From Glycocaulis albus (GTDB taxonomy: Bacteria > Pseudomonadota > Alphaproteobacteria > Caulobacterales > Maricaulaceae), in NCBI RefSeq assembly GCF_014639075.1, contig NZ_BMFS01000006.1, positions 124,001 to 188,000 of the forward strand: a stretch of 64,000 nucleotides of DNA. Direction: 5' to 3'. Shown in pieces: positions 44,580-53,511 of the stretch; positions within the stretch are counted from its first letter, which is position 1; each line of letters starts with the position of its first letter. Below the pieces are notes generated by a model. That model worked only from the letters and a program-made list of their open reading frames with translations, did not search any database and was not told the DNA's origin. Position numbers and translations under genes: made by a program.

Positions 44580-47213
44580 TCAGGAGCCCAGCCCGAACAG
44601 CTTGCCGGAGCGCTGCCACCAGCCCGAACGCTTCGGCCCGGTGTTTTCGTTCGTCTCTACCGGTTCGGCAGGCGTTTCGGGGGCCGGTTCGGCTTTCTTC
44701 GCACGCGGCTTGCGCGCGGGTTTGGCGGGTTTTTCCTCAGCCGTTTCGGCAGCAGGTGCTGCGGCCTCACCGGCAGCGCCATCTTCAGCCTTTGCGGTCT
44801 TGCCGGCGGCTGCCTTGCGGGTGCGCCTGGGTTTTGGCTTTTCGTCCTTGCCGTCCTTGCCGTCCTCGGGCGGTGCAGCCTGCGTGGCCTCTTCTGCCGG
44901 CTGGGTGCCGGCGGCCTCGGCTTTCTTGCGGCGTGTCCGCTTTGGCTTGGGTGTCTCTTCAGCTGCCGCCGGCTCGCTGGACGTTGCCTCAGGCGCCGGT
45001 GCGGCGCCTTCAGCTGCTGCCGGAGTGTCCGTCACGGCCTGCTTGCGGCGGCGGGACGGGCGCGGGCGGGCAGCCGGCGCCTCGCCCGATCCGAAGGCTT
45101 CGCTGTCACCGGGCTCGATAACCGAGAGACCGGGAATATCGGCGTTGCCGGCTGCATCGTCAGCGCCGGTTTCCTGTCCGGATGCGGCGGCCTGGTCGCT
45201 GCGCGCCTCGCCATCACCGCGCCGGCGGCGCCCGCGGCCGCCACGGCGTCCCCGGCGGCGGCGCTTGCGCCCGCCTTCATCATCGCCGGTTTCGGCGCGG
45301 GCGGGTGCTGGCTGGCCGCCATCATTCTGCGTCTCGGCGCTTTCTTCCTCGGCGGCATCTGCTGCGCTGCTGTCCTGCCCGGCTGCGTCAGTGCGGCTTT
45401 CGCCGTCACCGCGATTGCGGCCACCCCGGCGCCTGCGCTTGCGGCCCCGGCGTTCGTCGCCCTGGCCTTCCTCGCGCGGACGCTCGTCTGCGGCGTCATC
45501 CTCTTCTTGCGCGTCCTCTTCCCTTGCGGCGCGCAGATCGGCTTCATCCTCAGGCGTGAGGACAGCGGATTCGACCGTCAGCGGCTTGGGAATGTAGGGG
45601 CCGCGATCGCCATCTTTACGCGTTTCAAGCCGTTCAATGCGCGACGCGTCGCGCTTGAGGTCGATGTCGGTCGCGATGAGGACGCGCATGTCGAAGCGCT
45701 GTTCGACCGCACGCAGATACTCGCGCTTTTCATTAAGCAGATAGAGGGCCACCTCGTTGGGCAGGTGCAGCGCGATCTTCGATGCGCGGCCCTTGAGCCC
45801 TTCCTCCTCCACGCTGCGCACGGCGGCCAGCGCGCTGGATTCAACGCTGCGCAGATAGCCAATACCGTTGCAGTGCGGGCAAGGCTCGGTCGAGCCTTCT
45901 ACCAGGCTGGTGCGGCGGCGCTGGCGCGATATCTCCATCAGGCCGAATTGCGAGATTTTCGACGTCTGGATACGGGCCCGGTCCTTGGCGAGCACGTCTT
46001 TCATCTTCTTCTCGACGGCGCGGACGTTCTTGGAGTCCTCCATGTCGATGAAGTCGATAATGATGAGACCGGCCAGGTCGCGCAGACGCATCTGGCGGGC
46101 CGCTTCCTCGGCGGCTTCCAGATTGGTACGCAGAGCCGTCTGCTCGATATTGCGTTCCTTGGTCGACTTGCCCGAGTTCACGTCGATGGCGACCAGCGCT
46201 TCTGTCGGGTTGATGACCAGATAGCCACCCGATTTGAGTTGCGCGACCGGCGAGTAGATCGCCTCAAGCTGGCTTTCCACGCCGTGGCGCAGGAAAAGCG
46301 GCATGTCGTCGGTATAGGGCTGCACCTTGGTGGCATGGCTGGGCATCAGCATGCGCATGAAGCCCTTGGCTTCCTTGTAGGCTTCATCGCCTTCTACCAG
46401 GACGTGTTCGATATCCTTGTCGTAGAGGTCACGGATGGCGCGTTTGACGAGGTTGCCTTCCTCATAGATCAGCGACGGCGCGACCGATTTCAGCGTGGTT
46501 TCGCGGATCGTCTCCCACAGGCGGATCAGATAGTCGTAGTCGCGCTTGATCTCCAGCTTGGTGCGGGCCGCGCCTGCGGTGCGGATGATCAACCCCATGC
46601 CGCGTGGCAGGTCCAGCGACTGAACAGCGCTTTTCAGGCGCTTGCGGTCGGTGGCGCTGGTGATCTTGCGCGAAATCCCGCCCCCGCGATCGGTATTGGG
46701 CATCAGCACGCAATAGCGCCCGGCAAGGCTGAGATAGGTGGTGAGCGCCGCGCCTTTATTACCGCGCTCTTCCTTGGATACCTGCACCAGCATGACCTGG
46801 CGGCGCTTGATGACTTCCTGGATCTTGTATTTGCGCAGCAGATTGCGCCGCTTGCGGGCAATCTCCTCCATCAGGTCCTCGTCGTCATCGGCGTCATCGC
46901 CGTTGTCGCCCTCGGTGTCGGCGGTCAGCTCGGCTTCCGCTTCGCGCAGGGCCTGACGATCCTCGAACGGGATCTGATAATAGTCGGGATGAATCTCGTT
47001 GAAGGCCAGGAAGCCATGCTTGTTGCCGCCATATTCAACGAAGGCGGCCTGAAGCGAGGGTTCTACGCGGGTGACCTGGGCGAGATAGATATTGCCGCGA
47101 ATGGGGCTGCGGGAGGCCGACTCAAAGTCGAAATCCTCAACGCGGTTGGAATCCACAATGACCACCCGGGTTTCTTCCGGGTGGGAGGCATCGATCAGCA
47201 TTTTGCGGGACAT
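44580..47213 (-). CDS. rne: ribonuclease E
   Basis: 877 residues. The N-terminal half has S1 RNA-binding ('GNIYLAQVTRVEPSLQAAFVEYG'), the DNase I-like catalytic region 'YLVINPTEALVAIDVNSGKST' and 'DLAGLIIIDFIDMED', and the zinc link 'PCPHCNGIGYL'. An acidic insert lies at about residues 65-85 within S1, as in other alphaproteobacteria. The C-terminal about 300 residues are low-complexity, rich in basic arginine blocks, Glu and Ala, and form the degradosome scaffold. The start, MSRKMLIDASHP, is the usual one. Confidence 0.96.
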   Translation of the reverse strand: MSRKMLIDASHPEETRVVIVDSNRVEDFDFESASRSPIRGNIYLAQVTRVEPSLQAAFVEYGGNKHGFLAFNEIHPDYYQIPFEDRQALREAEAELTADTEGDNGDDADDDEDLMEEIARKRRNLLRKYKIQEVIKRRQVMLVQVSKEERGNKGAALTTYLSLAGRYCVLMPNTDRGGGISRKITSATDRKRLKSAVQSLDLPRGMGLIIRTAGAARTKLEIKRDYDYLIRLWETIRETTLKSVAPSLIYEEGNLVKRAIRDLYDKDIEHVLVEGDEAYKEAKGFMRMLMPSHATKVQPYTDDMPLFLRHGVESQLEAIYSPVAQLKSGGYLVINPTEALVAIDVNSGKSTKERNIEQTALRTNLEAAEEAARQMRLRDLAGLIIIDFIDMEDSKNVRAVEKKMKDVLAKDRARIQTSKISQFGLMEISRQRRRTSLVEGSTEPCPHCNGIGYLRSVESSALAAVRSVEEEGLKGRASKIALHLPNEVALYLLNEKREYLRAVEQRFDMRVLIATDIDLKRDASRIERLETRKDGDRGPYIPKPLTVESAVLTPEDEADLRAAREEDAQEEDDAADERPREEGQGDERRGRKRRRRGGRNRGDGESRTDAAGQDSSAADAAEEESAETQNDGGQPAPARAETGDDEGGRKRRRRGRRGGRGRRRRGDGEARSDQAAASGQETGADDAAGNADIPGLSVIEPGDSEAFGSGEAPAARPRPSRRRKQAVTDTPAAAEGAAPAPEATSSEPAAAEETPKPKRTRRKKAEAAGTQPAEEATQAAPPEDGKDGKDEKPKPRRTRKAAAGKTAKAEDGAAGEAAAPAAETAEEKPAKPARKPRAKKAEPAPETPAEPVETNENTGPKRSGWWQRSGKLFGLGS

Positions 47214-47778
47214 AAAGGCGTGCTCCGGTGCGCGCGCCAGCACGAATCGCCCGGCCCGTGAGGGCCAGGGCGGACAGCTGGGCGCTGAGTTGGGAGCGCA
47301 AGGGCGGCGTCGCTTCAAAAAGGGGTGAAGAGAAAGCACGCGCCTGGCGCATGTTCAAGGTTCCTTGTCGGCCTGTCCGGCAACCCCCGCAGGCGGGGGA
47401 AACACGCGGAACAGGCCGCTTTGACTGGTCTGGGGCGCGTGCGCGCAGAACCGGATAAGCGGCCCGCGGCGTCTGCCCGGTAAATCTTTGCTGCCCCGTT
47501 GGACCGCTGCGAAAGCCGTTGGCGCGTTGCCAGACCTCCTGCCGCGCGGGGCGAGGTAGTGAAGCGTGTCAGGCACCGGCAATGCCGGACTGGCTGACAG
47601 CGTTATCAACACCGGAGCACACCATGCACCATTCACTCCGGGATGAAAAGCAAGCTTATCCGTGCTAGCCATCGAATATCGTTACGCTCTGGTAACCGAA
47701 TCGAAACCGGGGCGGGTTATTCTCTGTATGAGACCTGTGTTCAAGCAGGCCGGATGAGGGTGTACGATACAGAGGGTG
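47214..47778 (-). promoter_or_regulatory. long divergent gap with structured rne leader
   Basis: No gene is seen in these 565 bases between rne and the amidase gene. A stem of eight bases (CGGCCTGT 47369-47376 with ACAGGCCG 47411-47418) encloses a strong inner hairpin CCCCCGC (47384-47390) with GCGGGGG (47393-47399). A further hairpin GGCCC-TCAC-GGGCC (minus strand) lies near 47256-47269. They are within 210 bases of the rne start; rne leaders in other bacteria bind RNase E and lower its own mRNA. Confidence 0.5.
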
Positions 47779-49038
47779 ATGGCGGTGGCGATAATCAAGC
47801 GACTTTCGGGCCTCAAGGCTTGCATGGCGGCGCTGCTGGCGATGGCCGCTGGCGGTCTGGCCCATGCAAACGAGATCATCGCCGTGCGCTTCGGTGTCCA
47901 TGACACCCATACCCGCATTGTCATCGAGACCCGCTCCGAGATGGAGTTCCGCGCCTTTGCATCGGGCGAGGTGACGCCGCGCCTGATCGTCGATATTCCC
48001 GGTGCAGGCTGGGCGGTAGGCGGTCTGGATGGCGGGCAGGGGCAGGGCCACGGGCTTGCCGGACGCTTCCGCTTCGAACCGGCCGCGCAGACGCCGCGCC
48101 TGATCTTCGACCTGACCGAAAGTGCGCAGGTGCGCGAGAGTTTCACCCTTCCCCCCGGCGATGGAGGCCATCGCATCGTCATCGATATCGAGCCTGCGCC
48201 TGCCGCCCTGGTGACGGCCAGCTCCGGCTTTGACGTGGCTGACCACACGCTTACCCAATATCTCGCGGAGCGGGTGCAGGTGTCCTACGTGCCGCCGCGC
48301 TGCGAGCGGCCCCGCATTGTGATTGATCCGGGCCATGGCGGACGCGATCCCGGTGCGCCGGGGCGCTTTGGCAGTGTCTCGGAGTCCCATCTGGCACTGG
48401 CGGCAGGTCTTGCGCTGCGTGACATTCTCAATGCGCGCGGGCGCTATGAGGTGATCATGACGCGTGACCGCGACATTTTCCTTGAGCTTGACGAGCGCAT
48501 TCAAGTGGCCCGCCGGGCACAGGCAGACCTGTTCATCTCGCTGCATGCCGATGCAGCGCCCAACAGCGCAACCGGCCCGCGCGGGGCTGCGGTCTATACG
48601 CTGTCGGATTCGGGTACGAACCGGGCGCGCAACCGTGCGCGCCAGGATGGCGAATGGCTTCAGACGAGCGCGGTGCGGACCGAGCAGGTCAACAACCTGC
48701 TGCTCGAAATGTCGCTGCAGGAAAAGCGTAACCAGTCGCTGATCTTTGCGGCCTCCATTCTGGAAGCCTCCTCCTCGATCACGCCCCTGTTCCGCCGGGA
48801 ACCGCTGGAGCGGGGCTTCTGGGTGCTGCTTGATTCCCAGATCCCGGCCGTGCTGTTCGAGATGGGGTTCATGACCAACCCCGACGACTCGCGCAATCTG
48901 AACACGCCCGCCTACCGCCAGCGCCTGATGACGGCCGTGGCTGATTCCATCGATAGCTATTTTGCGGTGTGCAACAGTTCCGGAGCGGTACGTACGGCCG
49001 CTGCGGGCAGCAATGCCGGTGGTCCGGCACTGCGCTAG
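47779..49038 (+). CDS. N-acetylmuramoyl-L-alanine amidase with AMIN domain (AmiC-like)
   Basis: 419 residues: signal peptide, an AMIN domain that targets the septal wall (about residues 32-140), and a C-terminal Amidase_3 domain ('IVIDPGHGGRDPGAPG', 'FISLHADAAPN', 'AVLFEMGFMTNPDD') with zinc-ligand His/Glu. It splits peptide stems from peptidoglycan during daughter cell separation. A GTG three bases upstream is the other possible start. Followed by the PBP1A gene, a standard neighbour. Confidence 0.93.
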   Translation: MAVAIIKRLSGLKACMAALLAMAAGGLAHANEIIAVRFGVHDTHTRIVIETRSEMEFRAFASGEVTPRLIVDIPGAGWAVGGLDGGQGQGHGLAGRFRFEPAAQTPRLIFDLTESAQVRESFTLPPGDGGHRIVIDIEPAPAALVTASSGFDVADHTLTQYLAERVQVSYVPPRCERPRIVIDPGHGGRDPGAPGRFGSVSESHLALAAGLALRDILNARGRYEVIMTRDRDIFLELDERIQVARRAQADLFISLHADAAPNSATGPRGAAVYTLSDSGTNRARNRARQDGEWLQTSAVRTEQVNNLLLEMSLQEKRNQSLIFAASILEASSSITPLFRREPLERGFWVLLDSQIPAVLFEMGFMTNPDDSRNLNTPAYRQRLMTAVADSIDSYFAVCNSSGAVRTAAAGSNAGGPALR

Positions 49039-49162
49039 CCTGCCGGCCTGAAACCGGCTTGGACGGATAGGACTGATCACGCCATAATGCCGCCCCAGTG
49101 AGGGGCAAGGTCTGCTGCTGCGGCCAGGCAGGCAGGCGGCATCGACTGGACAGGCGAAATTC

Positions 49163-51646
49163 ATGGCAGTTTTCAGTGTGAGAAATCTCGGCAAGCTGGC
49201 CCTGTGGGCAGGCTCAACAATCGCCATTATCGGCATTGTCGCCCTGGTGTCGGTGTCGATCTATGTCGTTCAGGTCACCCAGGACCTGCCCGATTACGAG
49301 CAGCTGGCCGAATACGAACCGCCGATCATGAGCCGGATGCATGCCGGTGACGGGCTGCTGATCGCCGAATATGCGTTCGAGCGGCGTGTGTTCGTGCCGA
49401 TAGAGGCCATCCCCCCGCACGTAGTGGAGGCATTTCTGGCGGCGGAAGATGCCAATTTCTACGATCATGGCGGCATTGATCTGACAGGGCTGCTGCGGGC
49501 CGCGATTGCCAATGTCGGCAACATGCTCAACGGCCGGCGTCTCGAGGGCGGATCGACGATCACCCAGCAGGTGGCGAAGAACTTCCTGCTCTCGTCCGAA
49601 CAACGCATTGCCCGCAAGGTTCAGGAAATGGTGCTGGCCATGCGCATGGAGCGCGCCTTCACCAAGGACCGCATTCTGGAGCTTTATCTGAACGAGATTT
49701 TCCTCGGCAATCGCGCCTATGGCGTGGCGGCGGCTGCGCTGAACTATTTCGACAGCTCGCTGGACGAGCTGGAACTGCACGAGATCGCCTATCTCGCCGC
49801 GCTGCCCAAGGCGCCCAACAATTATCATCCCGAACGTCACCCGGAGGCGGCCATCGGCCGGCGCAACTATGTGCTCGCCCGCATGCATGCCAACGGCTTC
49901 ATCACCGAGGCCGAGATGCGTGAGGCGCAGGCCCAGCCGCTGGAAACGGTGAGCCGGCTGCAGGGCGAGACCTATCTGGCGGCGGAATACTTCGTCGAGG
50001 AAGTGCGCCGCGAGCTGTTCAACATGTATGGCGAGGAGCAGCTGTATTCCGGCGGCCTGTCGGTGCGCACCTCCCTGAACACGCGCGCCCAGCTGGCTGC
50101 GCGCTCGGCACTGCGTGCCGGGCTGGTGGAGTATGACCGGCGCTATGGCTATCGCGGCCCGCTCGCCACGCTGGAGAATTTTGACGCCTGGCCGGATCAG
50201 CTCGCCGAAATCGAGTTGCCGCGCGATCTGGACGAAGGCTGGACGCATGCGGTGGTGCTGGAAGTGCGCGACAATGATGTCTTGATCGGCATGGCTGACC
50301 GGGTCCGAGGCACGATTCCGCTTTCCGAGCTGAGATGGGCGCGCACGCCCTCGCGCCGCTCATCGGACAATTTCCCGGTCCTCGGACCGGCCGTTCAGCG
50401 CCCATCCGATGTGCTGGAGCTGGGCGATGTGGTGCTCGTCGAGCGTCTGTCCGAAGAGGGCGAGGAGTACGGCCTGCGCCAGGTGCCCGAAATCAATGGC
50501 GCGGTGATGGCGCTGGATCCCTATACGGGCCGCGTACTGGCCATGATCGGTGGCTATTCCTTCCAGCAAAGCCAGTTCAACCGGGCCACGCAGGCGCGGC
50601 GTCAGCCGGGGTCTTCCTTCAAGCCCTTCGTCTATGCGGCGGCGCTGGATAATGGCTTTACCCCCGCCAGCATCATTCTGGATGCGCCGTTCGCGGCTAC
50701 TGGCGGCGGGGATAACCGGTTCTACCGGCCATCCAACTATTCCGACCAGTTCTATGGCCCCTCGACCATGCGCCTTGGCCTTGAGCTGTCGCGCAATGTG
50801 ATGACGGTCCGGCTGGCACAGGATACCGGCATGCAGCCGATCGCCGAATATGCCGAGCGCTTCGGCATCTATGACCGGATGGACCCGGTGCTCTCCATGT
50901 CGCTGGGTGCTGGCGAGACCACGCTGTGGCGGCTGATGAGCGCCTATGGCGCGCTGGTCAATGGCGGGCGGCGGGTGACGCCGACCCTGATCGACCGGGT
51001 GCAGGACCGCACCGGCCAGACCATCTATCTGCATGACCAGCGCGAGTGTGTGGCGTGCGATGCAGAGGAATGGCGGGACGGGCTGGCCGAGCCTGAGCTG
51101 GCAGAGCTGGGTGAAGAGGTTGTCGATCCGGTTACGGCCTATCAGGTCGTATCCATGCTGGAAGGCGCCGTGCGCCGCGGAACCGGCAGCGCGCTTAATG
51201 CGCTCGGCCGTCCGGTGGCTGGCAAGACCGGCACGACCAATGAATTCCGCGACGCCTGGTTTGTCGGCTTTACGCCCGATCTCGTGGTTGGCGTCTATGT
51301 CGGCTTTGACACACCTGTGCCGCTGGGCTCGGGCGAGGCCGGCGGACGGGCTGCGGCGCCGATTGCCCGCGATACCTTTGCGCCCATACTGGAAGAGTAC
51401 CCGGTCGCACCTTTCCGCGTGCCTGAAGGCGTGCGCCTGGTGCCGATTGATGCGCGGTCTGGTGAACCGTCCGTGCTCGGCCGTGCAGGTGTGATCCTCG
51501 AGGCGTTCCGGCCCGGAACCGAGCCGGTGCGCGGGGCCAGCCGCGAGGAAGAGACGCTGAGTTTCGGTTCGGGCCGCCTGCGCGAAGGCGAGCGGGACGA
51601 CAGCGAAACGGAAGAAGCGGCGGAAAGTCTGGACGGAATCTACTAG
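49163..51646 (+). CDS. mrcA: penicillin-binding protein 1A (glycosyltransferase and transpeptidase)
   Basis: 827 residues with an N-terminal membrane anchor; glycosyltransferase 51 domain ('AAEDANFYDHGGIDLTGLLRA', 'RRLEGGSTITQQVAKNF'); an OB-fold-like middle; and the transpeptidase domain with SxxK in 'QPGSSFKPFVYAAAL', SxN in 'LELSRNVMTVRLA' and KTG in 'VAGKTGTTNEFRDAWF'. It polymerises and cross-links peptidoglycan. The acidic tail about residues 770-827 is variable. Confidence 0.96.
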   Translation: MAVFSVRNLGKLALWAGSTIAIIGIVALVSVSIYVVQVTQDLPDYEQLAEYEPPIMSRMHAGDGLLIAEYAFERRVFVPIEAIPPHVVEAFLAAEDANFYDHGGIDLTGLLRAAIANVGNMLNGRRLEGGSTITQQVAKNFLLSSEQRIARKVQEMVLAMRMERAFTKDRILELYLNEIFLGNRAYGVAAAALNYFDSSLDELELHEIAYLAALPKAPNNYHPERHPEAAIGRRNYVLARMHANGFITEAEMREAQAQPLETVSRLQGETYLAAEYFVEEVRRELFNMYGEEQLYSGGLSVRTSLNTRAQLAARSALRAGLVEYDRRYGYRGPLATLENFDAWPDQLAEIELPRDLDEGWTHAVVLEVRDNDVLIGMADRVRGTIPLSELRWARTPSRRSSDNFPVLGPAVQRPSDVLELGDVVLVERLSEEGEEYGLRQVPEINGAVMALDPYTGRVLAMIGGYSFQQSQFNRATQARRQPGSSFKPFVYAAALDNGFTPASIILDAPFAATGGGDNRFYRPSNYSDQFYGPSTMRLGLELSRNVMTVRLAQDTGMQPIAEYAERFGIYDRMDPVLSMSLGAGETTLWRLMSAYGALVNGGRRVTPTLIDRVQDRTGQTIYLHDQRECVACDAEEWRDGLAEPELAELGEEVVDPVTAYQVVSMLEGAVRRGTGSALNALGRPVAGKTGTTNEFRDAWFVGFTPDLVVGVYVGFDTPVPLGSGEAGGRAAAPIARDTFAPILEEYPVAPFRVPEGVRLVPIDARSGEPSVLGRAGVILEAFRPGTEPVRGASREEETLSFGSGRLREGERDDSETEEAAESLDGIY

Positions 51647-51751
51647 CCATCACAGCTTCGGGCCTTGCCGGGCGTGGCCAGTTTGGCTAAGCGCCAGTAT
51701 CCAGGTTCTTCCGGGCCCGGGTGCCTGCCGTAAAGCGAAACGAGTACAATC

Positions 51752-52868
51752 ATGCGCGCTGATATTGCGTCCTTCAAAACCTCCATCGAGCAGTCGCTGG
51801 AACTGCTAAGGAGGCGTCTTTGACTGGGATCAGGCCGAAGCACGCCTTGATGAGCTGAACGCGCGCGCCGAGGCGCCGGACTTCTGGAATGACGCGGCCA
51901 GGGCGCAAAGCCTGATGCGTGAGCGTAATGCGCTCGACCAGCAAATGACGAATGTGCGCGAGATCGAGACCGAGCTCGCCGATACGCTGGAGCTGGCCGA
52001 ACTCGCCGATGCCGAAGGCGATGAGGAGCTCTTCGAGGATGCGCAAGGGGCCCTCAAGGCGCTGAAGGAGCGGGCAGGGCGCGCAGAACTGGAAGCCCTT
52101 TTGTCGGGCGAAGCCGACAGCAATGACTGCTATGTCGAGATCCACCCCGGCGCGGGCGGTACCGAGGCGCAGGACTGGGCTGCCATGCTGACGCGCATGT
52201 ACACCCGCTGGGCCAATGCGTCCGGTTACAAGGTAGAGGTGATCGAGGAGCAGGCAGGCGAGGAAGCCGGCCTGAAATCGGCGACCCTGCTGATCAAGGG
52301 TGATAACGCCTATGGCTGGCTGAAGACCGAGGCCGGTGTACACCGGCTGGTGCGTATCTCGCCCTATGACAGCTCCGGGCGCCGCCACACCAGCTTTGCC
52401 AGCGTCTGGGCCTATCCGCTGATCGATGACACGATCGAGATCGAGATACTCGACAAGGATGTGCGCACCGACACGTTCCGCGCGTCAGGCGCGGGTGGCC
52501 AGCACGTCAACAAGACCGACAGCGCCATTCGTCTGACCCACGAGCCGACGGGCATCGTGGTGCAGTGCCAGGCTGACCGCTCCCAGCACAAGAACCGCGA
52601 AACCGCGTGGAACATGCTGCGTGCACGCCTGTATGAGCTGGAGCTGCAGAAGCGCGAGGCCGCGGCGCAAGCGGAAGCTGATGCCAAAACCGATATCGGC
52701 TGGGGGCACCAGATACGCTCCTACGTCCTGCAGCCCTACCAGATGGTCAAGGATTTGCGCACCAGCGTCGAAACTTCCGACACGCAAGGCGTGCTGGACG
52801 GCGATCTGGACCAGTTCATGGCAGCGGCGCTGGCCGCGCGTGTGGGCGGCGAGGCCGAGGCGCAATAA
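51752..52868 (+). CDS. prfB: peptide chain release factor 2 with programmed +1 frameshift
   Basis: Recognises UGA and UAA stop codons. The gene is in two frames: 23 codons from ATG 51752 to an in-frame TGA (51821-51823), then the +1 frame from GAC 51822 to the end, giving 371 residues. The shift site is CTT-TGA-C, preceded by an internal AAGGAGG (51808-51814) three bases before CTT, the same layout as the E. coli autoregulatory site. The main part has '[18 protein letters not shown]' (GGQ) and '[15 protein letters not shown]', with Tyr in place of Phe in the SPF stop-reading motif. Low RF2 should favour the shift. Confidence 0.97.
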
Positions 52869-52902
52869 GCCAGGCGGGCAGGTGGCAATCCCGGCAACAG
52901 AA

Positions 52903-52938
52903 CAAAAAAAAGGGCGGCTCATCAGAGCCGCCCTTTCT
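52903..52938. terminator. bidirectional intrinsic terminator
   Basis: GGGCGGCTC-ATCA-GAGCCGCCC (52912-52933) is preceded by a run of A and followed by TTTCTC, so it can end transcription of prfB and of the convergent bactofilin operon. This is the cleanest terminator in the window. Confidence 0.9.
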
Positions 52939-52962
52939 CATTATCACGTGTGACCTGCTGAC

Positions 52963-53511
52963 CTACGCCTTGGAGGCAAACGGGTCACTATTGGCGGCGG
53001 CGGCAGGGCGAGGTGCCGAGGCTGCCGCTGCGGAGCTGGGCGGTGCAGGCGGCATGGAGGCCGCTGCTTTCGGCTTGTCCTGCGCGATGGTGTCCGAACT
53101 GGCCGATTTCTTGTCGGCGAGCGGATCGGAAGAGCGGCGGCAATGGCCATCGAAGTACGCGCCGCTTTCAACCGCCAGCGTGGCGTGGACGATGTCGCCC
53201 TCGATGCGGGCGGTGGCAGCGAGCTGCACCTGACGGGCACGGACCGAGCCTTCGACGCGGCCACGTACGACCACGCTTTCAGCGACCACTTCGCCCTTTA
53301 CCGTGGCTTCCTCTCCGATGCTCAGCGATCCGGCGCGGACATCGCCTTCAACGATACCATCGAGCTGAACCTCGCCTTCGGAGGAAATGGAGCCCGTGAT
53401 CGTCAGATCAGCGCTGAGAATAGAGGGAGCTTTCGATTTCATGGCGGACCTTTTGGCTGGGGGCGGCGGGCTTCCCGTTTCCGGGGCGGGGGAGTCCTTT
53501 TTATTGAACAT
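52963..53511 (-). CDS. bacA: bactofilin
   Basis: 182 residues. A central right-handed beta-helix of repeats ('GSISSEGEVQLDGIVEGDVRAGSLSIGEEATVKGEVVAES...') is flanked by a proline-rich N-tail and an Ala/Pro-rich C-tail. Bactofilins self-assemble without nucleotides into cytoskeletal filaments on the membrane and recruit wall enzymes. The gene starts 11 bases inside the end of the M23 peptidase gene, so the two are coupled. In Caulobacter and Hyphomonas, BacA with the M23 peptidase LmdC shapes stalk or bud growth. Confidence 0.93.
   Translation of the reverse strand: MFNKKDSPAPETGSPPPPAKRSAMKSKAPSILSADLTITGSISSEGEVQLDGIVEGDVRAGSLSIGEEATVKGEVVAESVVVRGRVEGSVRARQVQLAATARIEGDIVHATLAVESGAYFDGHCRRSSDPLADKKSASSDTIAQDKPKAAASMPPAPPSSAAAASAPRPAAAANSDPFASKA

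Noticed and set aside
44499-47261. A 920-codon open frame opposite rne
   Set aside because: It mirrors the low-complexity rne 3' half, has no recognisable motif and depends on high G+C; the rne frame is conserved.
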